The notes beneath the pieces were generated by a model. That model was given only the letters and a program-made list of their open reading frames with translations, searched no databases and was not told the origin of the DNA. A stretch of 39,058 nt of DNA from Prevotella sp. (GTDB lineage Bacteria > Bacteroidota > Bacteroidia > Bacteroidales > Bacteroidaceae): contig JAEEPZ010000028.1 in assembly GCA_016285055.1 (NCBI GenBank), positions 1 through 39,058 on the forward strand, in the 5' to 3' direction. Each line of letters begins with the position of its first letter. The stretch's first letter is position 1. Of this stretch, positions 23,894 to 33,427 are shown one piece after another. The position numbers were made by a program, and so were the translations under genes.

Positions 23894-26800
23894 TTATTTC
23901 TTGAGAACCTTCTGACCGCGGATGATGTTCACGCCCTTCTTCATGCCATTGACGAGTCGGCCGCCGAGGTTGTAGACCTTCTCCTTGGCAGCGTCGAATG
24001 TGTCTGCCAAGCGATCCATGATGCCTGTAGCGGCGTCGCCCTCCATGGTGAAGCGCACGCCCTTCGAGTCGGTGGTGAGGAAGAGCACGTCGTTGAACTT
24101 GACGTAGTCACCCTTGTAGCTGTCGTCGGTCTGTACGTCGAGGTAGAGCACATCGCCGTCGTTTCCGCTGAATGCAGCCTTCGACATGGTGAATCCCACG
24201 AGGCGCACCTTGCCGTCCCATTCGTTGGCGTAGAGCTCCTGTCCGTTAGCACGGTTGCCGAGGCTCTGTCCTACGAGTGTCATGCCCTCGGGCAGTACGA
24301 CATCCATCTGGAATGCGGTGTATTCGCATGTGTTCTGCAGTCTGATGGCAATACGCTGGGTGTTGCCCTGTCCAGCGACGCTGGCCACGAGGTGTTCGTT
24401 GGCGTTGCGGTTGGTGCGAGACAAGAAGGTGCCGTCGAGTTTGAGGTAGGCGATGTCGCCAGTGATGATGTCGACCATGATGCCAAGATCCACCACATCG
24501 ATGTAGCCATCGTTGTTGAGGTCGCGCTTAGCGAAGCCGTCCTCGTCGAGGTTCTTCTGCTCGCCCGGCCTTGTGACATACTTCACCAGGTCGGTGAGGT
24601 CGAGCACATTGACATTGGCATCGCCGTTGATGTCGCCGGCCTTGTTGTCAGCAATCATCTCAGCGAACTGGGTCTGCAGGCTTGCGATGAAGGCATCGAC
24701 GTCAGCACGATACTTCTCAATGTTATTGATGGTGCAATTTTTCTTGAGCGTCTCCAGCACATAGAGGGCCTTCTGATAACTGGTATCATTGTTACCTTCG
24801 TCTTTCTCATCAGAGAGGGTGCCATAGAACACACCACGCAGGGCTTCCTTGTCAGCAGTACGCATCATCGTTGCTTCCATATCAGCATATGCTGCATCGT
24901 AGGCGGCTTCAGCCTCTGCATACTTCTGATTAGCGAGTACGTTAACCCAATCCTGCACCTCAGCGCTGATCATGTTATTCACTGCTATGAGGCCGATGTT
25001 GTCGTAGATCTCCACCTCGCCATTACCCTTATAGGTAACGATGTTGGACGTGGTGCTAAGACCCTTCTCAGCAATCCATTCGTCGGTGACTTCCTCGCCA
25101 ACCATGTACTTGATGAGCTTGAAGGGATTACCCGCCGTCGGGCCATCGAAGCTGATATTCTTGTCGAACACGACACCTTCGCCCTGCAGGTAGTAGGTGG
25201 TGAGAGCAGCCTGAATCTTCTCCAGCTCGAATGCAGGCACTGAGAAGTCTCCTTCAATGTCGTTTCCATCCACATCAGTGAGGCCGAGGCTCTTCACCTG
25301 CTCCTTGGCAGTCTCGATGTACTGTAATGCAGCGTCGACCTGAGCCTGGATCTCGAGGAAGCGTGCATGCTGCGTCTCGGCGCGCTCGGTGATAACAGTA
25401 TTCTTCTGCTTGAAGGAATCAAGCTGATCCTGTACGTCGGCGAGGTCTTCTGAACCACCGTTGCCAAACTCTGCCAGCTGGTTCTTGATTTTCTCCTCAT
25501 AGAGCAGCACGTAGTTGTAGGTCTCGTCGGCGTTGCCGTCGGTAGCCTCGATGCTCTCCTTAATGGCGTTCAGCTTATCTTTCTTGTCATCCATGAGCTT
25601 CTTCACAGCATCCACGTCAGCCTTCAGATAGTTCTCATAGAGTCCGAAGTCCTCGAAGAGATAGCCGGCAGCGGGCTCGTTGCTGAACTGCAGTGCTTCG
25701 CTGGCGAGCAAGTTCTCAACAGCCTGGGCCAGTTCAGCGCCCTTCTGAGCAATCTCCTCGTCGGTGAGCTCTTTGCGCTCCTTGGCAATCTCTGCCTTGA
25801 TGAGTGCGATGTTGTGCTCGACGTCGACATAGTCGCTGTACTCAGGATCGTTGTCAGGATTAGCGTCGCGGAAGTTAGCGTTGAGCCCATCGAGGTTGTG
25901 GATGTTCTCGTCGATGTTGAGTGCATCGCCGACGGTCTCGAACTTCTGCTGCAGGCGCTCGCGCTCAGCCTTTGCAGCCAGAGCTGCTTCCTCCATGCCA
26001 GCCTTCGTGTCAGGATCGGTCTCAGCCAGATAGTCGTCGTAGAGCTTGCCAGCCTGCTCCATCATCTGGTTGTACTCGTCCTTCAAGGTCACGAGCTCAG
26101 CATGCATCTCGCTGTACTCCTGATCATGAGCGTCCTTAACGAGATCGTTCAAATCATCAGTAATGTCATAGATGTCGTCACCATCGGCATCGCCCGGGCT
26201 GGCCAGGTCGTCCTCATAGCGCTTCTGCAGATCCTTCAAAGCATCAACGTAGTCGTCGCCGACATAGAGGTCGAGAATGCCCTGAGCATCAGCCATGAGG
26301 TCTGGGAATGCATCTTGAGCGTCGAGGTAGTTCACATTTTCGATACCCTCGTCGTAAGCATCCTCGAATGCATCCTTGATAGCATTCAGCTCGGTTCCGT
26401 CGTAGAGGCTAAGCAGATAGATCACATAGTCGCGGGTCTTATAGTCTTTATTCTGGACCTCATCGGTATAGATCTCTGCGGGCAGCTCTTCTGCCTTGTA
26501 GAACTGGTCGTTGAACTTCTCAGCGGCACCGACGCTCTTTGCCACGAGTGCATCGAACTGGGCCACGAGCTCGTTGTACTTCTCCTCGCCAAGCATACGC
26601 TTGTAGCTATAGTAGTTGCCGTTAGCAGCTTTTGTAGCACCGAATCCGAGGTAATGAACTGTATAGGCCTTGTTCAGGTCGACGGGGTTGCCCTCTCCGT
26701 CCTTCTGCTGCTCACCAATAGTAGTAGTAATGGTCTGCCCATCGATGGTGTAGGTCTTCTCGATGAGACCACCCATGTACTCACGTGCAACGGGTGTCAC

Positions 26801-29800
26801 ATCATTGTTCTTCTTCAAGAAGATGTTGGCAAGCAGATCCTCGTGAGCAGCCTGGTTGAGTTTCGTCTTCAGGTGAGCGTCGGTAGCAGTGTACACCGTC
26901 TGGTCGGCATCATCCTGATCAACGTCGAGGATTTCGCCGCTGATGAGTGCGTCAAACTGACCGTACTCCTCGTACTTATCCCAGCCAGAAGGATCAGTAA
27001 TGCTGTTGAACAGATCTGTGGCATCTTTAACCTTACCCTTCGACTCATAGAGGTAGTCATACTTGGTATCTTTGTCGACAAACGGTGTGCCGTCGATGGC
27101 ATAGAAGTCAGCAAACGTGGGAGGCGTCAGGCTACCGTTGTTGACCTTGTAGTCCTTCATCGTGTCCCAAGCAGTGATGATCTTTGCATTATACTGAGGC
27201 AGCAACTCATTGCCACGAGCATCGAGCGCAGCGATCATGTCGTTGAGGAACGAGCTGAATGGATCGTCTACATTGCCATTCTTGATAGCAGCAATGGCAG
27301 CCAGGTCGTTGGCAGGATCGTATGTCTTGCCAGCAGCGTTTGCTGCATCCACATTGCCTTCAGCAGCTGTCTTGGCAGCGTTCAGCTTGTTAGGCGTGGG
27401 ATAGAGCTTGAGTGTGAGTTCGTCAAATGCAGTCTTCCAAGCCTCCTTCAGCTTCTCGTCCTTCAGTCCGTCGAACTTGTGCAGTGCTGCCACAGCCTTG
27501 TCATAAGCAGCGTATGCATCGTCGTAGGCAGACTTCACCTTGTCATTGAAGATGTTCTCGTTCTTCTCAGCGAGGAAGTTGTCGTAGTTGCCCACGAACT
27601 GCTCATAGAGCTTGTTGAGGTTGGTCAGCGAGTCTTTGAGCACCCAGTAGCATGTCTGGTCGGGGTTCTCCACGCTGAATCCGTTCTCAGCATCCCATGT
27701 GTTCGGGTGGAGATACTTGTCCACGTTGGCCTTGCGTGTGCTGTTGGGGCCTTCGCTGTATGCCTTTCCGTCCTCGTAGAGCTTCTCTATGCGATCAGCG
27801 TTCTGCGTGGCGATGGGCTTATAATAGTTGGTAATGATATCCTTGAGTGCGTTGCCTTGGTCGGTCTCCTCGTAGAGGTTGTCGAGTTCCTTGAGGATGT
27901 TCTCTGCGCGTGTGCTGAGATCGCCCTTAATTTTGAGAAGTCCGTCGTAAGCAGCCTTGTTCTTCTCTGCGTCGAGTACGGCCTTCTGGATGAGTCCCTC
28001 GTTGAGGAGGACGTTGGTGAGGTCAAACTCGTTGAGCTTGGTCAGGCGCTCATTGATGTCGGTCACGGCATCTTCGTCGACGGGATTGAGCTTATCGATG
28101 CCCAGTTCGGGATCATAGATGTCGATGAGAGCCTTGATGGCGGGCATGTTGATTCCCTTCTCGTCTGCGCCCGTTCCCTCGGTGTAGATAGCGATGGGGT
28201 CGTTGGTGAACTCGTCTTTGGCAGCATTGTTATAGAAGGATTCCAGCAGCGAAGTGAAGGTGTGACGTCCACGCGGAGCACCATACTTTGCCTCGTCACT
28301 CTTGATTTTCTGAATAGCGGCCGGCGTGACTTCGTTTCTCTCTAGATAGGAGTCGGTCAGGCCGTCGTAGACCTTCTGATACAACGTAAAGACCTCGTTG
28401 TATGTCTTCACGTTGTCGGCAATCATCTTGGTGAAGTCAGCCAGCTTCTTCTCGTTGGTCACCTTGTCGAACAGCACGTCATTGATGTTCAAGCCTTCGG
28501 TAGCCATGATGGCATCCAGGATATCCTTGACCTTCAGCAGTGCGTCATTGGTTTCGTCAAGCGTCTTCTGGGCATTGGTAAGGTCATCAAAAGCTTTGTC
28601 AAGGGTGGGATATGCAGTCGTATAAGCATCCCAGATGCCCTTTGCGCCTGTTGTGGCATCGTCGCTGGCATCCTTGATGCGCTGCTCCATGTTTGTCCAG
28701 AGCTGGTTGATGGCGAGAGCGTTGGCAGCATTGCCAAAGACCTTGTCTGCGCTCTTCGTGGTGGGATCGTAGGTGGCAATGAGACCTGTGAGGTCGGTTT
28801 CCTTGGCATCTTTGAAGGCAGCCAGCACATCGTCAACCAAGCCATCCTTCTTAGTGGTAGCGGAACCGTCGGTGCCATAAATCTGCTCGTAGAGCTGCTG
28901 CACGTTCTCCTCTAATCCAGCGTAGTCATACTCAGCCTTGTCTTTAGCCACCTGTTCCTGTACCTTATCATTGGTAGCATCGTAGTAGGTGTCAATATCG
29001 GTGAGATCCACTTTCGTCAGGGCTTGAATAGCAGCCCAGTGGGCGTCGTCAAACTTCTGATTGGCATCATTGGCATCAAACTTGCTTGCAGCTTCCACCA
29101 CTGCGAGTTTGTCAGCCACCTGCTGCTTCCAGCCCTTGATGAGGCGTGCATACTCACCTGCATGAGGCTTGGTGCTGGTCTTGTCGGTATATACGCCATG
29201 ATTCTCCACCTCGTCGAGCACGGCCTGTATCTGTTCCTGTGCGGTCTCGATAGCGGTGCGCACCTCCACGTAGTGGTCGATGGCCTTCTTGGCAACGCCG
29301 TCTTTGGACTTGTCGCCAGAAACGTCTGCCTCAAGCTTCTTCACCATGGCCTCGATATCATTCCAGGTGTCGTCGGTCTGGCTGTCGTCATTGATGTCGG
29401 TATCGGTCTTGAAGACATCTTCTGCGCCGGCCACTACCAGCGGGCCCCAGTAGACCTTCGAATCAAAGTTATCGTTTCCATCAATCCTGGCGTCATTACC
29501 TTGGAAGCCCATTCGCAGGTCGTTATAGTTTGCTGTAGCCGTGAACGACACGGTGTAAGTGCCGTTGCGATTTACCCATTTCTCAGCCAGCTTAGTATCG
29601 CCATTATAGATGCTGGCTTTGACCCAATAGTTGCCGTCGAGGTTTTCTACCTTGAAGCGGAAACTGGCCTGCTGGCCGGGTTCCAGCTTCAAGCCAAGCG
29701 CTTTTGTACGAGCAGTACCGTTCAGTTGCAAATAGCCAACGGCCCATTGTTCACCGGAATTAAAATCACTATTCTTTCCATAAAGACCACCTTTATTTTC

Positions 29801-32089
29801 AAAGTCGTTAACAGAAGGTCTTGCCATGTCCACGGTCTTGGCGCCGTTCTTCAGTATCTGTGCGGCATCGGTGTCGCCTTCGCCGTATTGAACCTTAGCG
29901 GTTTCCTGGAGCAGTGCCACATAGTCGGTAATCGTTTTGGCAAAGCCGGTATTGGTATCGGGGTTGCCGGTATATCCGTAGAAGCTCCATGCCAGGTATT
30001 CGGGATCCGTGTAGTCCTTCGTCAGATTGTTGATAACGCCGCTGGCGTTGCGCAGGCGGTCTGACAGTTCCTGACCATTGGCCTGCAGACCCCAGAGGGC
30101 CTCCTGCTCGAACTTGGCGTTCTTCACCTTGTTATATAAGTCGCCGAGGCGCTTCTTCAGGTTCTTGTAGCTGGAGTAGTTACCATTGTCTTTCTTGTCG
30201 TAGTTTTCGTCATCCCAGTTCATCAGCCAGGGGTCGTTCAGTATCTGGAACTTCTGGTAGTCAGGCTCAGCGTCGTCCGTTCCGAGGTTCTCGTTAGCCT
30301 TGTAGAGCTGATCTTTCAGAAGCTGGATTTCTGTCACGATGGTGTTGTATTCTTCCTGGTAGAGAGTCTTCACCTTATCGGTGAGTCCGTTCCATCCAAT
30401 CTTGTCGATCCAGTACTGCAGCTTCGCGTCGGTGTCGGTGCCTGTGATGAGACCCATCTGCTCGTCGAACTTATTGCGGGCACCCTCCACGCCAGTGGTA
30501 GCATCGGTGTAATACTTGATGAGACCTGCCAGTGTGCCGTCAGGAGTCTTGGTGAGATTCTCCAGCGCTGCGTTCCATTCGTCAGCGGGTGTGTTGTCCC
30601 ACTTGGTGATTTCATCGTAGCTGATGTCTAAGCCATTCTTCTTGGCTTCCTTCAGAGCCTCCTCGATGAGCTGTATGCCCTCTGCACCTGCTTCACCTTC
30701 CATCACCTTCTCGTGCAGCACGGTCTTCACCTGCTCCAGAGCATTGTCGAAATAGTTGATAGCGGGATTATAGACAGGAGCTTTATCCTGCTGAGCGACG
30801 AAGGCTTTCTCCACGTCAACAATCTGTGCGTTGTAGGCAGCAGTAGCTTTCGCGATATTCTCAAGCACCTCTTCGAAGCGTGCCTGATACTGCTGTGCGC
30901 AATACTTCACGTATGCGATGTTGTTGAGCACGCCAATCTTGCCCTGCTGGCTCTTCGTCGGCTCAGCCTGTGTGCCGAGGAGGGTCTCGATGTCTGCATA
31001 AGTCTTATATTGGGTACCTTTTCCATCGAGGTCCACATCGGTAGGAGCGACGAAGTTGGTGGGATCAGCAGCATAAGCCTCGGCAGCGCGCCTGAGGAAC
31101 TCGTCGAGTGTGTCCTGAATACCCTTCAGGCGCGCTTTGCTGGTGCGGAAGGCATTGATCTGATAGGTGCTCAAAGCGGCACCGCCTTCGTTGGTTTCCT
31201 CATCGATGTCGCTGCCCCTGGTAGCCTCATAGCTGTCGAGCAGATCAGCGTAGTCGTCGATGGCAGCCTGTACCTTGTTGGCAGTAAGGCCGAACTGTCC
31301 GTACTCCTGAGCGGCGGCCAGCTTGTTCTTGGCGTCCTGCAGCTTCTCAAGGTTCTCCTGAGTGGGGTTGTCCTGGAAGTCTTTCAAGGCGTCTTCGTAA
31401 TCCTGCTTGGCGTCCTTGATGGCGTCTGCCAAGCCAGCAGGCGAGGTAAGGCCTTCCAGCTCCTCGTCGGTGAGAGCAGACTTAGCCAGCTCGTCAGCCT
31501 CGACAGCTGCTACTGCCTGTGCAAAAGCCTCCAGGATTTTGCTATTGTCCTTGTAGAGCTCGAAGCGCTCGAAGTTTGCCACGGTGTACTCCTTCGTGCC
31601 AGGAACGGCGATGTCATGGAGCAAGAGCAACATGGCGTTGTTCTCGTCGCTGACAGTATAGCCGGCAGCGTTGATGTCGTTCATGTACTGGTCGACCATG
31701 ACGAGATAGTCAGCGAGCTGGTTCTTGATGTAGTCAGGGTCTATCGGCTCCAACTGCAGGGCAATGCTGCAAGCAGCAGTACTTTTCTTCAAGGTAAATG
31801 CCACTGTGTTGGCATCGATGTTAAGCGACTTCTTCTGATTTGCGGCTAATTGTTCCGAGTAAGTACTGCCACTGGCAGACGTTTTATATTCAATGTCGGT
31901 GGCAGCGTCAGAGGTGATGACAAGCTGGAACTTACCCTTGTCGGGCACCTCTGTGAACGTATAGGCAATATTTAGATTATCGCCTTGAGGAACGGCTATT
32001 GGTTCCTTTGTCATGTAGTTTGCCTGTGCCATGGCTGCGACTGGCGCCACTGCTACGGCAAGTGCTGAGTAGAATACTGATTGTTTCAT
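23894..32089 (-). CDS. Giant secreted helical-repeat protein with dockerin-like and cohesin-like C terminus (2731 aa)
   Basis: First gene of the four. Signal peptide 1-21 (AMA/QA) is followed by a small beta domain (about 22-120). A very long predicted helical region covers about 125-2470, rich in Asp, Glu, Lys, Ala, Tyr and Asn. It is interrupted at about 755-890 by a beta-rich module (SGEQWAVGYLQLNG, SFRFKVENLDGNYWVKASIY, YTVSFTATANYNDLRMGF) that resembles a carbohydrate-binding or galactose-binding-like jelly roll. Dockerin-like loops DINGDANVNVLD and DLNNDGYIDVVD lie at about 2483-2550, a cohesin-like domain at about 2560-2690 (FQMDVVLPEGMTLVG) and a tail VYNLGGRLVNGMKKG ending KVLKK. Surface stalk or adhesin is the best guess. 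Its reading frame is uninterrupted over 8.2 kb. Confidence 0.85.
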   Translation of the reverse strand: MKQSVFYSALAVAVAPVAAMAQANYMTKEPIAVPQGDNLNIAYTFTEVPDKGKFQLVITSDAATDIEYKTSASGSTYSEQLAANQKKSLNIDANTVAFTLKKSTAACSIALQLEPIDPDYIKNQLADYLVMVDQYMNDINAAGYTVSDENNAMLLLLHDIAVPGTKEYTVANFERFELYKDNSKILEAFAQAVAAVEADELAKSALTDEELEGLTSPAGLADAIKDAKQDYEDALKDFQDNPTQENLEKLQDAKNKLAAAQEYGQFGLTANKVQAAIDDYADLLDSYEATRGSDIDEETNEGGAALSTYQINAFRTSKARLKGIQDTLDEFLRRAAEAYAADPTNFVAPTDVDLDGKGTQYKTYADIETLLGTQAEPTKSQQGKIGVLNNIAYVKYCAQQYQARFEEVLENIAKATAAYNAQIVDVEKAFVAQQDKAPVYNPAINYFDNALEQVKTVLHEKVMEGEAGAEGIQLIEEALKEAKKNGLDISYDEITKWDNTPADEWNAALENLTKTPDGTLAGLIKYYTDATTGVEGARNKFDEQMGLITGTDTDAKLQYWIDKIGWNGLTDKVKTLYQEEYNTIVTEIQLLKDQLYKANENLGTDDAEPDYQKFQILNDPWLMNWDDENYDKKDNGNYSSYKNLKKRLGDLYNKVKNAKFEQEALWGLQANGQELSDRLRNASGVINNLTKDYTDPEYLAWSFYGYTGNPDTNTGFAKTITDYVALLQETAKVQYGEGDTDAAQILKNGAKTVDMARPSVNDFENKGGLYGKNSDFNSGEQWAVGYLQLNGTARTKALGLKLEPGQQASFRFKVENLDGNYWVKASIYNGDTKLAEKWVNRNGTYTVSFTATANYNDLRMGFQGNDARIDGNDNFDSKVYWGPLVVAGAEDVFKTDTDINDDSQTDDTWNDIEAMVKKLEADVSGDKSKDGVAKKAIDHYVEVRTAIETAQEQIQAVLDEVENHGVYTDKTSTKPHAGEYARLIKGWKQQVADKLAVVEAASKFDANDANQKFDDAHWAAIQALTKVDLTDIDTYYDATNDKVQEQVAKDKAEYDYAGLEENVQQLYEQIYGTDGSATTKKDGLVDDVLAAFKDAKETDLTGLIATYDPTTKSADKVFGNAANALAINQLWTNMEQRIKDASDDATTGAKGIWDAYTTAYPTLDKAFDDLTNAQKTLDETNDALLKVKDILDAIMATEGLNINDVLFDKVTNEKKLADFTKMIADNVKTYNEVFTLYQKVYDGLTDSYLERNEVTPAAIQKIKSDEAKYGAPRGRHTFTSLLESFYNNAAKDEFTNDPIAIYTEGTGADEKGINMPAIKALIDIYDPELGIDKLNPVDEDAVTDINERLTKLNEFDLTNVLLNEGLIQKAVLDAEKNKAAYDGLLKIKGDLSTRAENILKELDNLYEETDQGNALKDIITNYYKPIATQNADRIEKLYEDGKAYSEGPNSTRKANVDKYLHPNTWDAENGFSVENPDQTCYWVLKDSLTNLNKLYEQFVGNYDNFLAEKNENIFNDKVKSAYDDAYAAYDKAVAALHKFDGLKDEKLKEAWKTAFDELTLKLYPTPNKLNAAKTAAEGNVDAANAAGKTYDPANDLAAIAAIKNGNVDDPFSSFLNDMIAALDARGNELLPQYNAKIITAWDTMKDYKVNNGSLTPPTFADFYAIDGTPFVDKDTKYDYLYESKGKVKDATDLFNSITDPSGWDKYEEYGQFDALISGEILDVDQDDADQTVYTATDAHLKTKLNQAAHEDLLANIFLKKNNDVTPVAREYMGGLIEKTYTIDGQTITTTIGEQQKDGEGNPVDLNKAYTVHYLGFGATKAANGNYYSYKRMLGEEKYNELVAQFDALVAKSVGAAEKFNDQFYKAEELPAEIYTDEVQNKDYKTRDYVIYLLSLYDGTELNAIKDAFEDAYDEGIENVNYLDAQDAFPDLMADAQGILDLYVGDDYVDALKDLQKRYEDDLASPGDADGDDIYDITDDLNDLVKDAHDQEYSEMHAELVTLKDEYNQMMEQAGKLYDDYLAETDPDTKAGMEEAALAAKAERERLQQKFETVGDALNIDENIHNLDGLNANFRDANPDNDPEYSDYVDVEHNIALIKAEIAKERKELTDEEIAQKGAELAQAVENLLASEALQFSNEPAAGYLFEDFGLYENYLKADVDAVKKLMDDKKDKLNAIKESIEATDGNADETYNYVLLYEEKIKNQLAEFGNGGSEDLADVQDQLDSFKQKNTVITERAETQHARFLEIQAQVDAALQYIETAKEQVKSLGLTDVDGNDIEGDFSVPAFELEKIQAALTTYYLQGEGVVFDKNISFDGPTAGNPFKLIKYMVGEEVTDEWIAEKGLSTTSNIVTYKGNGEVEIYDNIGLIAVNNMISAEVQDWVNVLANQKYAEAEAAYDAAYADMEATMMRTADKEALRGVFYGTLSDEKDEGNNDTSYQKALYVLETLKKNCTINNIEKYRADVDAFIASLQTQFAEMIADNKAGDINGDANVNVLDLTDLVKYVTRPGEQKNLDEDGFAKRDLNNDGYIDVVDLGIMVDIITGDIAYLKLDGTFLSRTNRNANEHLVASVAGQGNTQRIAIRLQNTCEYTAFQMDVVLPEGMTLVGQSLGNRANGQELYANEWDGKVRLVGFTMSKAAFSGNDGDVLYLDVQTDDSYKGDYVKFNDVLFLTTDSKGVRFTMEGDAATGIMDRLADTFDAAKEKVYNLGGRLVNGMKKGVNIIRGQKVLKK

Positions 32090-32396
32090 ACTTCTTTTGT
32101 TTTTAATTAATACTTATAATAAAAATTTGTGAGTAATTATTGGTTCAAGAGGGTTAGGGGAGTACATGGCACAGCCCACGCCACGAGGGAGCAGGTTGCG
32201 CGGCAGTGCGCCGCAGATGATAGGCCACTGGGACCTGTTGTGTGTGTTCATCTTCACTTTACAATTTAAAAAAAAACATAAAAGTCTTTATCTTTAGAAG
32301 CTCTGAGGCAGGGGTACGGGCATAGTTAGCATGAGGGCACACTATGGGCTGACTGACCTTCTTTGCTTGCGTATTTGATTTGACTTGTTGATATAT
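32090..32396 (-). other. Long 5' leader of the four-gene operon
   Basis: If transcription starts about 7 bases after the promoter at 32403-32434, the leader is roughly 306 bases. It includes a possible hairpin at about 32194-32217 (on the minus strand GCGGC-GCACT-GCCGC) and no convincing open frame. The length is unusual compared with the 11 to 65 base leaders of the other promoters in the window, and suggests control at the RNA level. Confidence 0.5.
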
Positions 32397-32402
32397 CGGG
32401 CG

Positions 32403-32434
32403 CAAATTTAAGTATTTATTCCGAAACTTCCAAA
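32403..32434 (-). promoter_or_regulatory. Promoter of the four-gene secreted-protein operon
   Basis: On the minus strand TTTG (32434-32431), exactly 20 bases and TAAATTTG (32410-32403) fit the Bacteroidetes consensus. No equally good site was found in the spacers between the four genes. Confidence 0.72.
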
Positions 32435-32653
32435 CTTTTTAAGAAAAAATTTTCTACAAATGGGGAAATAATGAGCATTTAGGAGGGAGTAGTCGGTGAT
32501 TATACATTATTATATAAACGCGCGCGCGACCTTTATGCCGTTCCTAAGGAGGTCTGGCAGCGGGAGCCCCACCCCGTCCCTCCCCTGGGGGAGGGGGAGA
32601 GGCGGAGAGGCCTCAATAAGATAACTATCTACAAAAACTGTGCGCAGCCCTTC

Positions 32654-32770
32654 CCCTCCTTTTCCAAAGGAGGGGTCAGGGGTGGTTTGTCAATACTGTC
32701 ACAACCTATTTAAAAAGGAGGGGTCAGGGGTGGTTTGTCAATACTGTCACAACCTATTAAAAAGGAGGGG
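32654..32770. repeat. Tandem 45-bp G-rich direct repeat
   Basis: A unit beginning AAAGGAGGGGTCAGGGGTGG and ending ACAACCTATT occurs at 32666-32710 and again at 32714-32758 without a difference, and the first 10 bases recur at 32761. The period is 48 then 47. Before it, CCCCTCCTTT-TCC-AAAGGAGGGG forms a hairpin (32654-32676). Related G-rich DNA lies at 32546-32610 and 38974-39018. Confidence 0.8.
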
Positions 32771-32845
32771 AATGGCTGCACAGTAACTAAGCCTGTTCCT
32801 TTTTTGCGCCTGCTTTTTACATCCCTGCCTGGTTCCCCTAAAAAA

Positions 32846-32982
32846 GTCCGAAGGCCCCCTAAAAAAGTCCGAAGGCTTCGGACTGTTTGTCCGAAGGCTT
32901 CGGACACTCCGTCCGAAGGCTTCGGACGAAAAGTCCGAAATGCGAAGAAAAACTGCGGACAGTTTTTCGCAGTTCTATTGGG
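32846..32982. repeat. Phased array of GTCCGAAGGCTTCGGAC palindromes
   Basis: Three perfect 17-bp palindromes GTCCGAAGGCTTCGGAC start at 32867, 32889 and 32911, an exact 22-bp period. Half-copies (GTCCGAAGG, GTCCGAAA) start at 32846 and 32933, so the GTCCGAA core recurs at 21, 22, 22 and 22 bases. A hairpin follows at 32940-32971 (TGCGAA...AAACTG with CAGTTTTTCGCA). The remainder up to the folA promoter shows no gene. Confidence 0.85.
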
Positions 32983-33201
32983 CGTTGCCGGGCGGCCGCT
33001 CAAGCCGCTCAAATGACGAAAAGATGGATGACGTTTACTATAGCATTTGTGAATCATTCATGGTGAGCCATTTCTGGCTTTCTTGTTTTTCCCTGATTTA
33101 CTAAAAGCAGCAGTTCATATCAACTTATTGTGAAAAAAAGAGTCGCATCTGATGAGAGGAAGACAATTTTGTATGGTTACATATTTTTAGCAACCTTTTT
33201 C

Positions 33202-33233
33202 TTTGGCAGTTCGGCGAAAAAAATGTATTTTTG
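33202..33233 (+). promoter_or_regulatory. Promoter upstream of folA
   Basis: TTTG (33202-33205), exactly 20 bases and TATTTTTG (33226-33233) match the Bacteroidetes consensus. The start point would be near 33240, giving a leader of about 188 bases that contains the repeat element at 33303-33388. Confidence 0.72.
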
Positions 33234-33302
33234 CAGAGCCGAAAATATAAGTAAACAGAAAGACAGATGGGGATATTCATTCACAGAGGGAACAACGACT
33301 TC

Positions 33303-33388
33303 CATGGATTTCAACCCAGAGACAAAGGCTTTTCATGGAGAGTCATTTGTCTTTAACTCCATTAACTCCTTTAACTCCTTTAACTCCT
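33303..33388 (+). repeat. GGAGTTAAA-repeat stem element, copy 2 (right half)
   Basis: The conserved loop (ATGGATTTCAACCCAGAG, then GACAAAGGCTTTTCATGG) is followed by tandem TTTAACTCC units. The left GGAGTTAAA arm is missing. The right flank GAGCGAATGCGAAAC matches that of copy 3 at 36344-36514. It sits in the folA leader, 39 bases before the start codon. Confidence 0.7.
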
Positions 33389-33427
33389 AATAGTTGAGCG
33401 AATGCGAAACTTGAATAGAATAACAAT

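Noticed and set aside
25814..28345. 843-residue open frame opposite the giant secreted protein
   Set aside because: Leu/Val-rich antisense reading of an Asp/Glu/Lys-rich helical protein; no start signal or domain.
14323..32089. Classical cellulosome scaffold
   Set aside because: No catalytic domain or cellulose-binding domain of the usual type was seen, and dockerin-like and cohesin-like parts are in the same chains. Only a self-assembly hypothesis is kept.
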